Positions 1 to 8,610 of a DNA stretch of 64,000 bases are shown here, piece after piece. Origin of the DNA: Prevotella sp. 885. GTDB taxonomy: Bacteria > Bacteroidota > Bacteroidia > Bacteroidales > Bacteroidaceae. The position numbers were made by a program, and so were the translations under genes. Under the pieces are notes generated by a model. The model was not told the origin of the DNA. It did not search any database and saw only the letters and a list, made by a program, of their open reading frames with translations. Positions within the stretch are counted from its first letter, which is position 1, and each line of letters starts with the position of its first letter. The stretch is taken from NCBI RefSeq assembly GCF_002265625.1, contig NZ_NOVE01000008.1:1-64000 (forward strand). Direction: 5' to 3'.

Positions 1-174
1 CAAGCTAAAAACATTCAGGGCTGAATTCAGAGGAGTGAATGATCTGAAGTTCTATCTTTATAGGGTAAAACAGTTATTTGCATAAGGAAATGCAGATTGT
101 TAAAAACACAACAATATTATTTGAGCCCCCATTTGGGCCTGAGCTGATGTCTGATTCAAAATAATCATAATACG

Positions 175-218
175 AAAAATGCTCGTAACTTCTTGTTTTA
201 CAAGTTGTTCCGAGCATT
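175..218 (-). terminator. Terminator of the initiator tRNA transcript
   Basis: Read on the minus strand just after the tRNA 3' end, 8-base arms AATGCTCG and CGAGCATT enclose a second small stem and are followed by a run of five U. This is a classical intrinsic terminator. The rest of 1-222 shows no gene that I can support. Confidence 0.7.
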
Positions 219-222
219 GTAG

Positions 223-295
223 TTGCGGAGGCAGGACTCGAACATGCGACCTCCAGGTTATGAGCCTGGCGAGCTACCAACTGCTCCACTCCGCG
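223..295 (-). tRNA. Initiator tRNA-Met (CAU anticodon)
   Basis: A 73-base cloverleaf reads on the minus strand with anticodon CAT. Position 1 is C opposite A72 (unpaired), and the D stem has A11-U24; both are hallmarks of bacterial initiator tRNA, so this is the formyl-methionine tRNA rather than the elongator. The D loop has GG, the T loop is TTCGAGT, and CCA is not encoded (the discriminator A is followed by CTA), so CCA must be added after transcription. Two oddities are visible. The first of the three initiator anticodon-stem G-C pairs is A29-U41, with G30-C40 and G31-C39 kept, and the T stem has a U52/C62 mismatch. It is preceded by a good promoter at 355-385 and followed by a terminator, so it is a stand-alone transcription unit. 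Confidence 0.93.
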
Positions 296-354
296 ATATT
301 AACCATTTGCGTTATTCAGAATGTTGTTGTGATGTCATTGCTGAATTGCGAGTG

Positions 355-385
355 CAAAGGTATGGCTTTTTTATTAAACCTCCAA
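355..385 (-). promoter_or_regulatory. Promoter of the tRNA
   Basis: On the minus strand the -7 box TACCTTTG (355-362) lies 20 bases from a TTG -33 element (383-385), matching the Bacteroidetes primary-sigma consensus. The start point would fall near 348, about 50 bases before the mature tRNA. Confidence 0.7.
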
Positions 386-509
386 ATGTTTTGGCTACTT
401 TTTTAATAAAAACTTTAAAAAACTTGGTTTTTGTCCCTTTTTCTGCGTATTTCAGCGTGTTTAGCTCAGTTTGTCATGTCCAACGTATACGTTTTGCTCC
501 GATTATTCT

Positions 510-517
510 TACCTTTG
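510..517 (+). promoter_or_regulatory. -7 box upstream of gluQ
   Basis: TACCTTTG matches TAnnTTTG and lies 33 bases before the gluQ start codon. No clear TTG element is found at the usual distance, so this is a weaker call. Confidence 0.5.
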
Positions 518-549
518 CACGAGCTAAAGTATACATATATAATAATGTG

Positions 550-1494
550 ATGAGTAAGATTAGGGATATTTGTCTTTCGGAAGGAAGAGTTGAGGATAAT
601 GTGGTGAGGGGGCGGTTTGCTCCTTCGCCAACTGGACGCATGCACCTTGGTAATGTGTTTGCGGCGTTGTTGTCATGGCTGTCAGCCAAGTCGCAGGGCG
701 GAAAGTGGCTGCTTCGTATTGAGGATATCGACCCGCAGCGTTCGCATCGCGAGTATGCAGAACTGATAATGGACGACCTGCGATGGCTCGGACTGGAGTG
801 GGACGAGGGTCCTTTCTGGCAAAGCGAGCGTGGCGACATTTACGAACATTATCTGAAGGTGCTTGTCGATAAGGGAATGACTTATCCTTGCTATTGCACC
901 CGTGCTGACATCCTCGCCACACAGGCGCCGCATGAGAGCGACGGACGAGTGGTTTATAAGGGCACGTGCCGCAATCTGCCGCCCGACTCGCGACGCGGAC
1001 CTGCCGCCATCCGTATGCGAGTGCCGGAGGAAGGAGAGGGCATTGTGACGTTCACGGACGGTCATTACGGACCGCAGACCGTCGACCTCACCTCGCAATG
1101 TGGCGACTTCATCGTTCGTCGCAAGGACGGGGCATGGGCTTATCAGCTCGCCGTGGTGGTGGACGATGCCTTGATGGGCGTCACGGAGGTGGTGCGTGGA
1201 CGCGATCTGCTTCTCTCGTCGCCGCAGCAGATTTATCTCGCCGGTCAGCTTGGCTTCCGTTCGCCTCGCTTCATCCATCATCCGCTGCTCTGCAACGAAG
1301 CCGGACAGCGACTTTCCAAGCGCGACCGCAGTCTGGATATGTCGGCTTTACGGGAGCGTTATGCCCCGGAAGAGATAGTCGGAATGCTTGCCCGTGCCGC
1401 AGGATTGCAAGCCACGGACGTGCCGATAACTGCCGCAGACCTCCTTCCCGCCTTCTCCTGGAAGAAGATAGGAACGGCGGACTTGACGTTCTAA
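550..1494 (+). CDS. gluQ: Glutamyl-Q tRNA(Asp) synthetase
   Basis: 314 residues. This paralogue of the glutamyl-tRNA synthetase catalytic core activates glutamate and attaches it to the queuosine base at position 34 of tRNA-Asp. Visible motifs are the class I signature HLGN (residues 32-35, after FAPSPTG), the KMSKS-type loop RLSKR near 255, and the GluQ-type zinc site C114-x-C116 with Y136-x3-C140. The anticodon-binding domain of true GluRS is absent, as expected for this family. The reading frame is open far upstream into the tRNA region, but family alignment and the -7 box at 510-517 make ATG 550 the best start; residues 1-20 are a less conserved extension and a later start cannot be excluded. 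Monocistronic by spacing. Confidence 0.88.
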   Translation: MSKIRDICLSEGRVEDNVVRGRFAPSPTGRMHLGNVFAALLSWLSAKSQGGKWLLRIEDIDPQRSHREYAELIMDDLRWLGLEWDEGPFWQSERGDIYEHYLKVLVDKGMTYPCYCTRADILATQAPHESDGRVVYKGTCRNLPPDSRRGPAAIRMRVPEEGEGIVTFTDGHYGPQTVDLTSQCGDFIVRRKDGAWAYQLAVVVDDALMGVTEVVRGRDLLLSSPQQIYLAGQLGFRSPRFIHHPLLCNEAGQRLSKRDRSLDMSALRERYAPEEIVGMLARAAGLQATDVPITAADLLPAFSWKKIGTADLTF

Positions 1495-1560
1495 GTTGTA
1501 GGAATAATAGGCTAAAAGGCAGGTTTTTGTTATCTAAAGTGGTAAAATCCGCCTCTTTTA

Positions 1561-1615
1561 TTTGTCCGTATGGATTAATTGCAGTAATTTTGCACATAGC
1601 AAAAACTATGTGCAA
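1561..1615 (+). promoter_or_regulatory. Promoter and probable operator of the TetR-fabG pair
   Basis: TTTG (1561-1564) and TAATTTTG (1585-1592) are separated by 20 bases, a strong Bacteroidetes promoter. A perfect inverted repeat, TTGCACATAG (1590-1599) and CTATGTGCAA (1606-1615) with a 6-base spacer, begins inside the -7 box and spans the expected start point. That position fits an operator through which the TetR protein encoded just downstream represses its own transcript. The promoter and palindrome are seen in the sequence; autoregulation is inferred. Confidence 0.7.
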
Positions 1616-1677
1616 CGTAGTTGGCACTATATATATATTAATAAGGTACAAAGAACAAACGCAGGTCATTATTCGTT

Positions 1678-2271
1678 ATGTCAATATCAAAGACTCGACA
1701 AAAACTCGTTGACGTGGCAAGGCAGCTCTTCGCCAAGAACGGCATTGCCAACACCACGATGAACGACATCGCCGTGGCATCCGGAAAGGGTCGCCGCACG
1801 CTCTATACTTACTTTAACAGGAAGGAGGACGTGTATTCGGCTGTCATTGAGTCGGAGCTTGAGCGTCTTTCGGACAAGCTCGATGAGGTGGCGGCTATGA
1901 AGATGCGCCCGCAGGACAAGATTATAGAGCTTATCTACACCCACCTGAGCATGATACGCGAGACGGTTGTGCGCAACGGCAATCTTCGCGCCGAATTCTT
2001 CCGCAACATCTGGATGGTGGAGAAGGTGCGCAAGAAGTTTGACGAGGACGAGATTTCGATATTCCGCAAGGTGTATGCCGACGGAAAGGCGGACGGTGAG
2101 TTCGACATTGACGACATCGACCTCGTCGCTGATATCACCCACTATTGTATTAAAGGACTTGAGGTGCCGTTTATTTACGGCCGTCTCGGACACGGCATGA
2201 CAGAGGAGGCGAGCAAGCCTCTTGTGGCTAAGGTGGTGTACGGTGCCTTGGGCAAACGCATTAATAATTAA
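1678..2271 (+). CDS. TetR/AcrR family transcriptional regulator
   Basis: 197 residues. The N-terminal helix-turn-helix (about residues 10-55) shows the family pattern, including TTMNDIA followed by GKGRRTLYTYFNRKEDVY. The remainder is the helical ligand-binding and dimerisation part, whose ligand cannot be told from sequence. It sits 23 bases upstream of fabG in the same direction, under one promoter carrying a perfect 10-bp-arm palindrome at 1590-1615. The likely job is an autoregulated repressor that senses a lipid-related or other small molecule and controls fabG; that link rests on gene order only. Confidence 0.85.
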   Translation: MSISKTRQKLVDVARQLFAKNGIANTTMNDIAVASGKGRRTLYTYFNRKEDVYSAVIESELERLSDKLDEVAAMKMRPQDKIIELIYTHLSMIRETVVRNGNLRAEFFRNIWMVEKVRKKFDEDEISIFRKVYADGKADGEFDIDDIDLVADITHYCIKGLEVPFIYGRLGHGMTEEASKPLVAKVVYGALGKRINN

Positions 2272-2294
2272 ATTTTTTTTAAATAAACAAGAAA

Positions 2295-3053
2295 ATGGGA
2301 TTACTTACAGGTAAGACTGCCATCGTAACAGGTGCAGCCCGCGGCATTGGTAAAGCTGTCGCTATGAAATTTGCGTCTGAGGGCGCTAATATTGCATTCA
2401 CAGACCTCGTCCTCAACGACGAAATGGCCGCAGGACTCGAGGCTACTCGCAAGGAGATTGAAGCTCTCGGCGTAACATGCCGCGCTTACGCTGGCAATGC
2501 TGCCGACTTCGAGGAGACAGAGAATACCGTTAAGCAGATACATGCTGACTTCGGCAGCATCGACATCCTCGTCAACAACGCCGGTATCACCAAGGACGGC
2601 CTTATGCTCCGTATGAGCGAGGCTCAGTGGGATGCTGTTCTGAACGTAAACCTCAAGTCAGCGTTCAACTTCATCCACGCTTGCGCTCCCGTAATGCTTC
2701 GTCAGCGCAGCGGTTCCATCATCAACATGGCTTCTGTAGTCGGTGTACACGGCAACGCAGGTCAGTGCAACTATGCCGCTTCTAAGGCAGGTATGATCGC
2801 TCTCGCCAAGTCTATCGCCCAGGAGCTTGGTCCTAAGGGCGTACGTGCCAACGCTGTAGCTCCCGGCTTCATCGAGACAGCCATGACAGCTCAGCTTCCT
2901 GAGGATATCCGCAAGGACTGGATGAAGAAGATTCCTCTCCGTCGCGGTGGTCAGACAGAGGACATCGCCAATGTCTGCCTCTTCCTCGCTTCTGAATTGT
3001 CAAGCTACGTAAGCGGTCAGGTTATCCAGATTGACGGTGGCATGAACATGTAA
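2295..3053 (+). CDS. fabG: 3-oxoacyl-[acyl-carrier-protein] reductase
   Basis: 252 residues. A classical short-chain dehydrogenase that reduces 3-oxoacyl-ACP with NADPH in the type II fatty acid elongation cycle in the cytoplasm. The nucleotide-binding motif TGAARGIG lies at 12-19, NNAG at 94-97, and catalytic Ser147, Tyr160 and Lys164 (YAASK) are all present. The C-terminal QVIQIDGGMNM is typical of FabG. Its codons are biased toward a small set (GCT, GGT, CGT, CTC), suggesting high expression. Co-transcribed with the TetR gene and closed by a hairpin at 3083-3148. SDR paralogues with other substrates exist, but length and motifs favour FabG. Confidence 0.87.
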   Translation: MGLLTGKTAIVTGAARGIGKAVAMKFASEGANIAFTDLVLNDEMAAGLEATRKEIEALGVTCRAYAGNAADFEETENTVKQIHADFGSIDILVNNAGITKDGLMLRMSEAQWDAVLNVNLKSAFNFIHACAPVMLRQRSGSIINMASVVGVHGNAGQCNYAASKAGMIALAKSIAQELGPKGVRANAVAPGFIETAMTAQLPEDIRKDWMKKIPLRRGGQTEDIANVCLFLASELSSYVSGQVIQIDGGMNM

Positions 3054-3082
3054 TGCTCCGTAACGGAAACTTTTAAGATAAT

Positions 3083-3148
3083 ACGCCCTGAGAGGACAAA
3101 AGCAAGGATCGGGACCGACTCTTCCTTTTGCCTTCCCAGGGCGTTTTG
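3083..3148 (+). terminator. Terminator after fabG
   Basis: ACGCCCTG (3083-3090) pairs with CAGGGCGT (3137-3144) and continues into TTTTGG. Inside, GGACAAAAG-like and CCTTTTGCC-like arms allow the stem to extend. Confidence 0.7.
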
Positions 3149-3219
3149 GCTTATTACGCCAACCAAAGACATCATACACCCCAAGAAATTCTTATCTCTA
3201 ACGAAACAACACTCTAAAG

Positions 3220-3888
3220 ATGCAAGTAGTCTACGAAGACAATCATATCATCATCGTCAACAAGGCAAGTGGCGAGATAGTACAAGGCGACAAGACCGGT
3301 GACAAGCCGCTCTCCGACATCGTGAAGGAATACATAAAGGTGAAGTACGCTAAGCCGGGCAACGTATTCCTTGGCGTGGTGCATCGTCTTGACCGTCCCG
3401 TAGGCGGACTCGTTGTCTTTGCCCGCACATCCAAAGCCCTTTCGCGTCTGAACGAGATGTTCCGCACGGGCGACGTGCACAAGACCTATTGGGCTGTTGT
3501 CAAGAAACACTCCATCCCTAAGGAAGGCACACTCACCAACTGGCTCGTCCGCAACGAGAAGCAGAACAAGAGTTATGCTTACGACAAGGAGCGCCCGGGA
3601 GCCAAGAAAGCCATCCTGAAATACCGTCTGCGTGCCGAGTCGGACAACTATATGCTCCTTGAGGTGACTCTCCTCACCGGTCGTCATCACCAGATACGCT
3701 GCCAGCTTGCCCACATGGGCTGCCCCATAAAGGGCGACCTGAAGTACGGAGCGCCGCGCAGCAATCCCGACGGAAGCATCTCGCTGCTCTCGCGCCGCGT
3801 AGAATTTGTTCATCCAGTATCGAAAGAACCCATCTGCGTGGAGGCCCCCGTGCCCAACGACCGTCTGTGGCAAGACCTCGCACGCTGA
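3220..3888 (+). CDS. RluA-family RNA pseudouridine synthase
   Basis: 222 residues, a single catalytic domain without the N-terminal S4 domain of RluC/RluD. It isomerises uridine to pseudouridine in rRNA or tRNA. The catalytic motif HRLDRPVGG is at 55-63 with Asp58 as nucleophile, and a later GRHHQIRCQLAHMGCPI segment matches the conserved RluA C-terminal motif. The particular RNA site cannot be assigned from sequence. The gene stands between a terminator and tamB; the 59-base gap to tamB contains a short palindrome (GCTAT/ATAGC, 3896-3910) but no clear terminator, so read-through into tamB is possible. Confidence 0.85.
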   Translation: MQVVYEDNHIIIVNKASGEIVQGDKTGDKPLSDIVKEYIKVKYAKPGNVFLGVVHRLDRPVGGLVVFARTSKALSRLNEMFRTGDVHKTYWAVVKKHSIPKEGTLTNWLVRNEKQNKSYAYDKERPGAKKAILKYRLRAESDNYMLLEVTLLTGRHHQIRCQLAHMGCPIKGDLKYGAPRSNPDGSISLLSRRVEFVHPVSKEPICVEAPVPNDRLWQDLAR

Positions 3889-3947
3889 TCCTGCCGCTAT
3901 GTAATATAGCATGCCCCTCTTAAAACCCATCATAACAACACTATCGG

Positions 3948-6900
3948 ATGAAGCCTGTATTAAAGAAAAGTCTTAAGGTGTTAGCGGCGCTAATAGCCTT
4001 GCCGCCAACCCTTCTTCTCATACTCTCCATACTGCTATACGTGCCCGCCGTGCAGAACTGGGCTGTAAAGCAGGTGGCAGCCTATGCTTCTGACGCCATG
4101 GACATGAACGTCAGCGTGGAACGTGTGCGCCTACGTTTCCCGCTCGACCTTGGTGTGTACGGCTTCCTTGCCACACAGCCCAACGACTCGCTCAAGGGCG
4201 TGACCGACACCATTGCCGATGCACGCCTTCTTGTGGCTGGCGTTAAGCTCATGCCGCTCTTCGATAAGCGGGTTGACGTGAAGCGCGTGGAACTGCTGGA
4301 CGCCAAGATCAATACGGCACAGTTCGTACCTGCCGCCCGTGTTCGCGGTAGGGTAGGGAGCTTGCGCCTCTGTCCCAGTACTGTAAGGCTTTCCGATTCT
4401 GATGTTTCGCTCAGCACGCTGCGTCTTTCTTGTGCCGACATTGACGTATGCCTTAGCGACACTGTCCCCGAAGACACCACGCAGAGCGAAAACGTATGGC
4501 GCATAGCCCTCCAACGGTTGCATGCCGACCATTCCAACGTCACGGTGCACATGCCGGGCGACACGCTGCAAGTGGCTGTCGGACTTGGACGTACGGACGT
4601 TACTTCCGTACTTGTCGACCTTGCCAAGAACCAGTATCAGGTGGGCTCGCTCGACTGGCGTGAAGGATCTTTCGCCTATGACAACAACTTTGAGCGTCCA
4701 CAGAAAGGCGGACTCGACTATAATCATATCGCACTCTCGCCGTTGGCATTGCGCATCGACTCTCTCTTCTATTCCGACGCAGGACTGAAGATGAGGCTGC
4801 GCCGCTGTGCCTTTAAGGAGAAATGCGGCCTTGTGGTGAACGAGATTTCTGGAGCGTTGTCTCTCGATTCCGTCCACGTAAAGCTTCCGTCGCTCTTGCT
4901 GCGCACGCCCCATTCGCGCCTGTCAGCCAATATCGACTTCGACTTCAATACGTTTGCCGAGAAAAAAACCGGTCGTCTGAAGGCTAAGATGTATGGCTCC
5001 TTCGGCAAGCCCGACCTACAGCTATTCCTTGGTTTTATGCCTAAGAATTTCCTTAGGCAGTGGCCGTCATCGCCTCTCTCCATTGAGGGATCGGTTGACG
5101 GCAATATGCAGGCTATGAAGATAGACGCCCTGAAGGTGTCGTTGCCCGGTGCCTTCTCCCTTATGGCAAGCGGAAAGATGCAGAATCTTACGGACATCAA
5201 GCGTCTGCACGCCGCCATCACCGCTGATGCCCATACCGACGACATCTCCTTCGTCACCGCACTCTTCGACCCCTCGCTTTCTCGTTCGTTCCGCATTCCG
5301 CGTGGCATATCCCTGAAGGGAAATTTCCATGCGGACGGCCCGCGCTATGCCGCTGATTTCACGGCTTCGCAGGGTGGAGGCAGCGTCAAGGGCGACGCCC
5401 GCTTCGATATGAAGGGCTATGCTTATCGTGCACGCCTGACTGCCAACTCATTGCGCCTTGCCAACTTCCTTCCTGACCTTGCCGTTGAGCCTTTCACCGG
5501 CGAGCTTACAGCGGAAGGAGCCGGACTCGACTTCCTCTCGCGCCGTACGTGGATGGAAGCCAAGGGACGCATCCGCCATTTCAGCTATTCCGGTTACGAC
5601 CTTTCCAATATGAAGCTTGATGCCACCGTACGCGACGGTGTGGGCAAGGCTGTCCTCGACAGTCGCAATCCGCTCCTCAACGGCATCATCGACCTGCGCA
5701 CGCTTATCAGCAACCGCCGCTTGGACGCAAGGCTTGCCTGCGACCTCCTCAATGCCGACTTCTATAAGATAGGCCTTACGAAGCGTCCTCTCTCCGCATC
5801 GCTCATTGCTGACGTCGAGCTTAACAGCAATCTTAAGAACGACCATTCTGCACGCGGCGTCATCGGCAACATCGTCGTGCGCGATTCTGCCCGCGCTTAC
5901 CGACCGGAGAGCATTTCGCTGAACATCTTCACCCGTCCTGACTCCACCCATGCCGCCGTAACCTGCGGCGACTTCGCCCTGAAGATGGACGGACACGGAG
6001 CCATAGAGCACATCATCGACTGTCTTACACGCACCAACGACGAAGCCATGAAGCAGCAGAAGGAGCGATACATCAATCAGTTGCGTCTGCGCGAACGTCT
6101 GCCGCAGCTCTCGTTCTATCTGGACGCAGGAAAGGAGAACGTCTTCTCTCGTACAATACGTCATTTCGGTTACGACTATCAGAACGCCTTTGTTGACATG
6201 TCGCTCTCCCCCCAGCGTGGCATCAACGGTTCCGTCCGTCTCGACTCGTTGATAGCTTCCGGCATTCAGCTCGACACCGTACGCCTCTCTTTCAGTTCCG
6301 ACTCCGTGAAGACGCTGTTCGAGGGACAGGTGCGCAATAACCGCAATAATCCGCAGTATGTGTTCGACGCCCGCTTCCGTGGAGCCTTCCACGAGCAGTC
6401 GCTCTATCTCGGCACGCGTGTCTTCGACGCCCGCAACCGACTCGGCGTGGCTTTAGGACTCAGAGCGCAGATGGAGCATAACGGCGTGCGCCTCACGCTC
6501 GGCGGCATCGACCCCGTGCTCGGATATAAGGAATTTAAGGTTAACAAGGGCAACTATATCTTCTTCGGCGACGACCAACGCCTGTCTGCCGACATGAAGC
6601 TGAGCGCCGACGACGGCATGGGCGTAAAGATTTATTCCAACGACAGTACTGAAGCCCTTCAGGACATCACCGTGGGTCTGACCCGCTTCGACCTTGCCAA
6701 GGTGCTGTCCGTCGTGCCCTACGCCCCGAACATCTCCGGAGTGATGAACGGCGACTTCCACGTCGTCAACAATCCCGGAGGCGACTTCACCGTGTCGTCT
6801 TCCGTCAGCGTGGCGAAGATGTCATACGAGGGCTGTCCTATAGGCAACATCTCGTCCGAGTTCGTGTATATGCCTAAGGACGGCGGCCTCGAACACTATG

Positions 6901-8594
6901 TTGACGGCACGCTCTCCATGGACGGCAACGAGGTGTGTACGCTCAATGGCACGTACGACTCGCGTGGTGAGGGAACGCTCAACGCTCACATGGATATGTC
7001 GCGCACGCCGCTTAATCTCATGAACGGATTCATCCCCGACCGCATTATCGGTTTCAAGGGATATGCCCAGGGCAACGTCACCATAAAGGGAACGCTCTCC
7101 CGTCCGCAAGTCAACGGTGAGGTGTTCTTTGATTCTGCCTACGTTGTCAGCGAACCCTACGGCGTTCAGATGAGGCTCTGCGACGATCCCGTCACCATCA
7201 CCGACAGCCATCTGCAGTTCGAGAATTTCCAGATGTTCGCCACCAACGGCAGTCCGCTCACCCTATACGGATCATTCGACTTTGCCGACATGGACGCCAT
7301 GCGACTCAACCTGCGCATGCGTGCTTCCAACTACCTCCTCATCGACTCGAAGGAGACGGCACGAAGCGAGGCTTACGGCAAGGCTTACGTCAACTTCCTC
7401 GGAGCCGTCAACGGTCGGCTTGACGCCCTGCGTATGCGAGGCCGTCTGGACGTGCTCGGCTCTACGGACATCACGTACATCCTGCGCGACTCGCCGCTCT
7501 CTTCGGACAACCGCCTCGAAGGACTTGTCACGTTCGTCGACTTCCGCCGACCCGAGCAGACCACCGTGCAGCGTCCGCCCATCAACGGACTCAATATGGA
7601 CCTCACCGTCAGCATCGACGAAGGAGCACACGTGCTTTGTGCGCTTAACACCGACAAGTCTAACTACGTTGACATCATCGGTGGCGGCGACCTGCGCATG
7701 CTCTACGACGCTTCCGACGGGCTGAGCCTTTACGGACGCTATACGATAGGCAGCGGCGAGATGAAGTATTCGCTGCCCGTCATCCCGCTCAAGACGTTCA
7801 ACATCAATGAGGGAGGATACGTTGAGTTCTTCGGCGATCCGATGAACCCGCGCCTTAACATCACCGCCACGGAGAGCACCAAGGCCACGGTCACAACGGA
7901 CGGAGGTTCAGGACGTAGCGTGGCGTTCGAGTGTGGTGTGGAACTCACGAAGACGCTTAACGATATGGGTCTGCAGTTTATCATTGACGCCCCTGACGAC
8001 CAGCAGATTCACAATGAGCTGATGACCATGTCGGCGGAGAACCGCGGAAAGATAGCCGTGACGATGCTCACCACGGGCATGTATCTCTCCGACGGCAATC
8101 CCAACTCACTCTCCGTGAACAGCGCCCTCAGCGCCTTCCTCAACTCGCAGATCAATGCCATATCGGGCAACGCCCTGCGCACCCTCGACCTCTCCTTCGG
8201 CATGGACAACACCATGCTCGGATCCGGTCAGATGCATACAGACTATTCCTTCAAGTTCGCCAAGCGATTCTGGAATAATCGTCTGCGCATCGTCATCGGT
8301 GGCAAAGTGTCGAGTGGAGCAGAGGTGGAGAACCAGAACGAGACGTTCTTCGACAACGTCACCTTCGAGTATCGCCTCTCGGCTAACTCAAACAAGTATC
8401 TGAAGTTCTTCTACGACCGCGACTCCTATGACTGGCTCGAGGGCTACGTAGAGCAGTTCGGCGCTGGTTTTATGTGGCGCCGCAAGCTCCAGCACTTCAA
8501 GGACATCTTCCGCTTCAAGAAGGAGAAGAGCATCATCGACATGTTCCCCGTCGACACCACAAAGCAGAAGAAACCTGCCACAGAAGTAAAATAA
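3948..8594 (+). CDS. tamB: Translocation and assembly module protein TamB (DUF490)
   Basis: 1548 residues. A single N-terminal membrane anchor (about residues 10-30, rich in Leu/Ile/Ala) is followed by a very long beta-rich region; the last ~400 residues carry the TamB/DUF490 domain, with segments such as the VEFFGDP-NPRLNITATE stretch and a C-terminal amphipathic part. TamB spans the periplasm, works with an outer-membrane Omp85 partner, and belongs to the AsmA-like bridge proteins implicated in lipid transport and envelope integrity. The next gene, 16 bases downstream, encodes that partner, which supports the call strongly. Size is typical of Bacteroidetes TamB. No break or frameshift was seen. 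Confidence 0.88.
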   Translation: MKPVLKKSLKVLAALIALPPTLLLILSILLYVPAVQNWAVKQVAAYASDAMDMNVSVERVRLRFPLDLGVYGFLATQPNDSLKGVTDTIADARLLVAGVKLMPLFDKRVDVKRVELLDAKINTAQFVPAARVRGRVGSLRLCPSTVRLSDSDVSLSTLRLSCADIDVCLSDTVPEDTTQSENVWRIALQRLHADHSNVTVHMPGDTLQVAVGLGRTDVTSVLVDLAKNQYQVGSLDWREGSFAYDNNFERPQKGGLDYNHIALSPLALRIDSLFYSDAGLKMRLRRCAFKEKCGLVVNEISGALSLDSVHVKLPSLLLRTPHSRLSANIDFDFNTFAEKKTGRLKAKMYGSFGKPDLQLFLGFMPKNFLRQWPSSPLSIEGSVDGNMQAMKIDALKVSLPGAFSLMASGKMQNLTDIKRLHAAITADAHTDDISFVTALFDPSLSRSFRIPRGISLKGNFHADGPRYAADFTASQGGGSVKGDARFDMKGYAYRARLTANSLRLANFLPDLAVEPFTGELTAEGAGLDFLSRRTWMEAKGRIRHFSYSGYDLSNMKLDATVRDGVGKAVLDSRNPLLNGIIDLRTLISNRRLDARLACDLLNADFYKIGLTKRPLSASLIADVELNSNLKNDHSARGVIGNIVVRDSARAYRPESISLNIFTRPDSTHAAVTCGDFALKMDGHGAIEHIIDCLTRTNDEAMKQQKERYINQLRLRERLPQLSFYLDAGKENVFSRTIRHFGYDYQNAFVDMSLSPQRGINGSVRLDSLIASGIQLDTVRLSFSSDSVKTLFEGQVRNNRNNPQYVFDARFRGAFHEQSLYLGTRVFDARNRLGVALGLRAQMEHNGVRLTLGGIDPVLGYKEFKVNKGNYIFFGDDQRLSADMKLSADDGMGVKIYSNDSTEALQDITVGLTRFDLAKVLSVVPYAPNISGVMNGDFHVVNNPGGDFTVSSSVSVAKMSYEGCPIGNISSEFVYMPKDGGLEHYVDGTLSMDGNEVCTLNGTYDSRGEGTLNAHMDMSRTPLNLMNGFIPDRIIGFKGYAQGNVTIKGTLSRPQVNGEVFFDSAYVVSEPYGVQMRLCDDPVTITDSHLQFENFQMFATNGSPLTLYGSFDFADMDAMRLNLRMRASNYLLIDSKETARSEAYGKAYVNFLGAVNGRLDALRMRGRLDVLGSTDITYILRDSPLSSDNRLEGLVTFVDFRRPEQTTVQRPPINGLNMDLTVSIDEGAHVLCALNTDKSNYVDIIGGGDLRMLYDASDGLSLYGRYTIGSGEMKYSLPVIPLKTFNINEGGYVEFFGDPMNPRLNITATESTKATVTTDGGSGRSVAFECGVELTKTLNDMGLQFIIDAPDDQQIHNELMTMSAENRGKIAVTMLTTGMYLSDGNPNSLSVNSALSAFLNSQINAISGNALRTLDLSFGMDNTMLGSGQMHTDYSFKFAKRFWNNRLRIVIGGKVSSGAEVENQNETFFDNVTFEYRLSANSNKYLKFFYDRDSYDWLEGYVEQFGAGFMWRRKLQHFKDIFRFKKEKSIIDMFPVDTTKQKKPATEVK

Positions 8595-8610
8595 TAATAA
8601 AGGAAAGACG

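Noticed and set aside
223..549. Extended N-terminus of gluQ reaching into the tRNA
   Set aside because: The in-frame extension crosses a tRNA on the other strand and the gluQ -7 box, and has no family similarity; ATG 550 is preferred.
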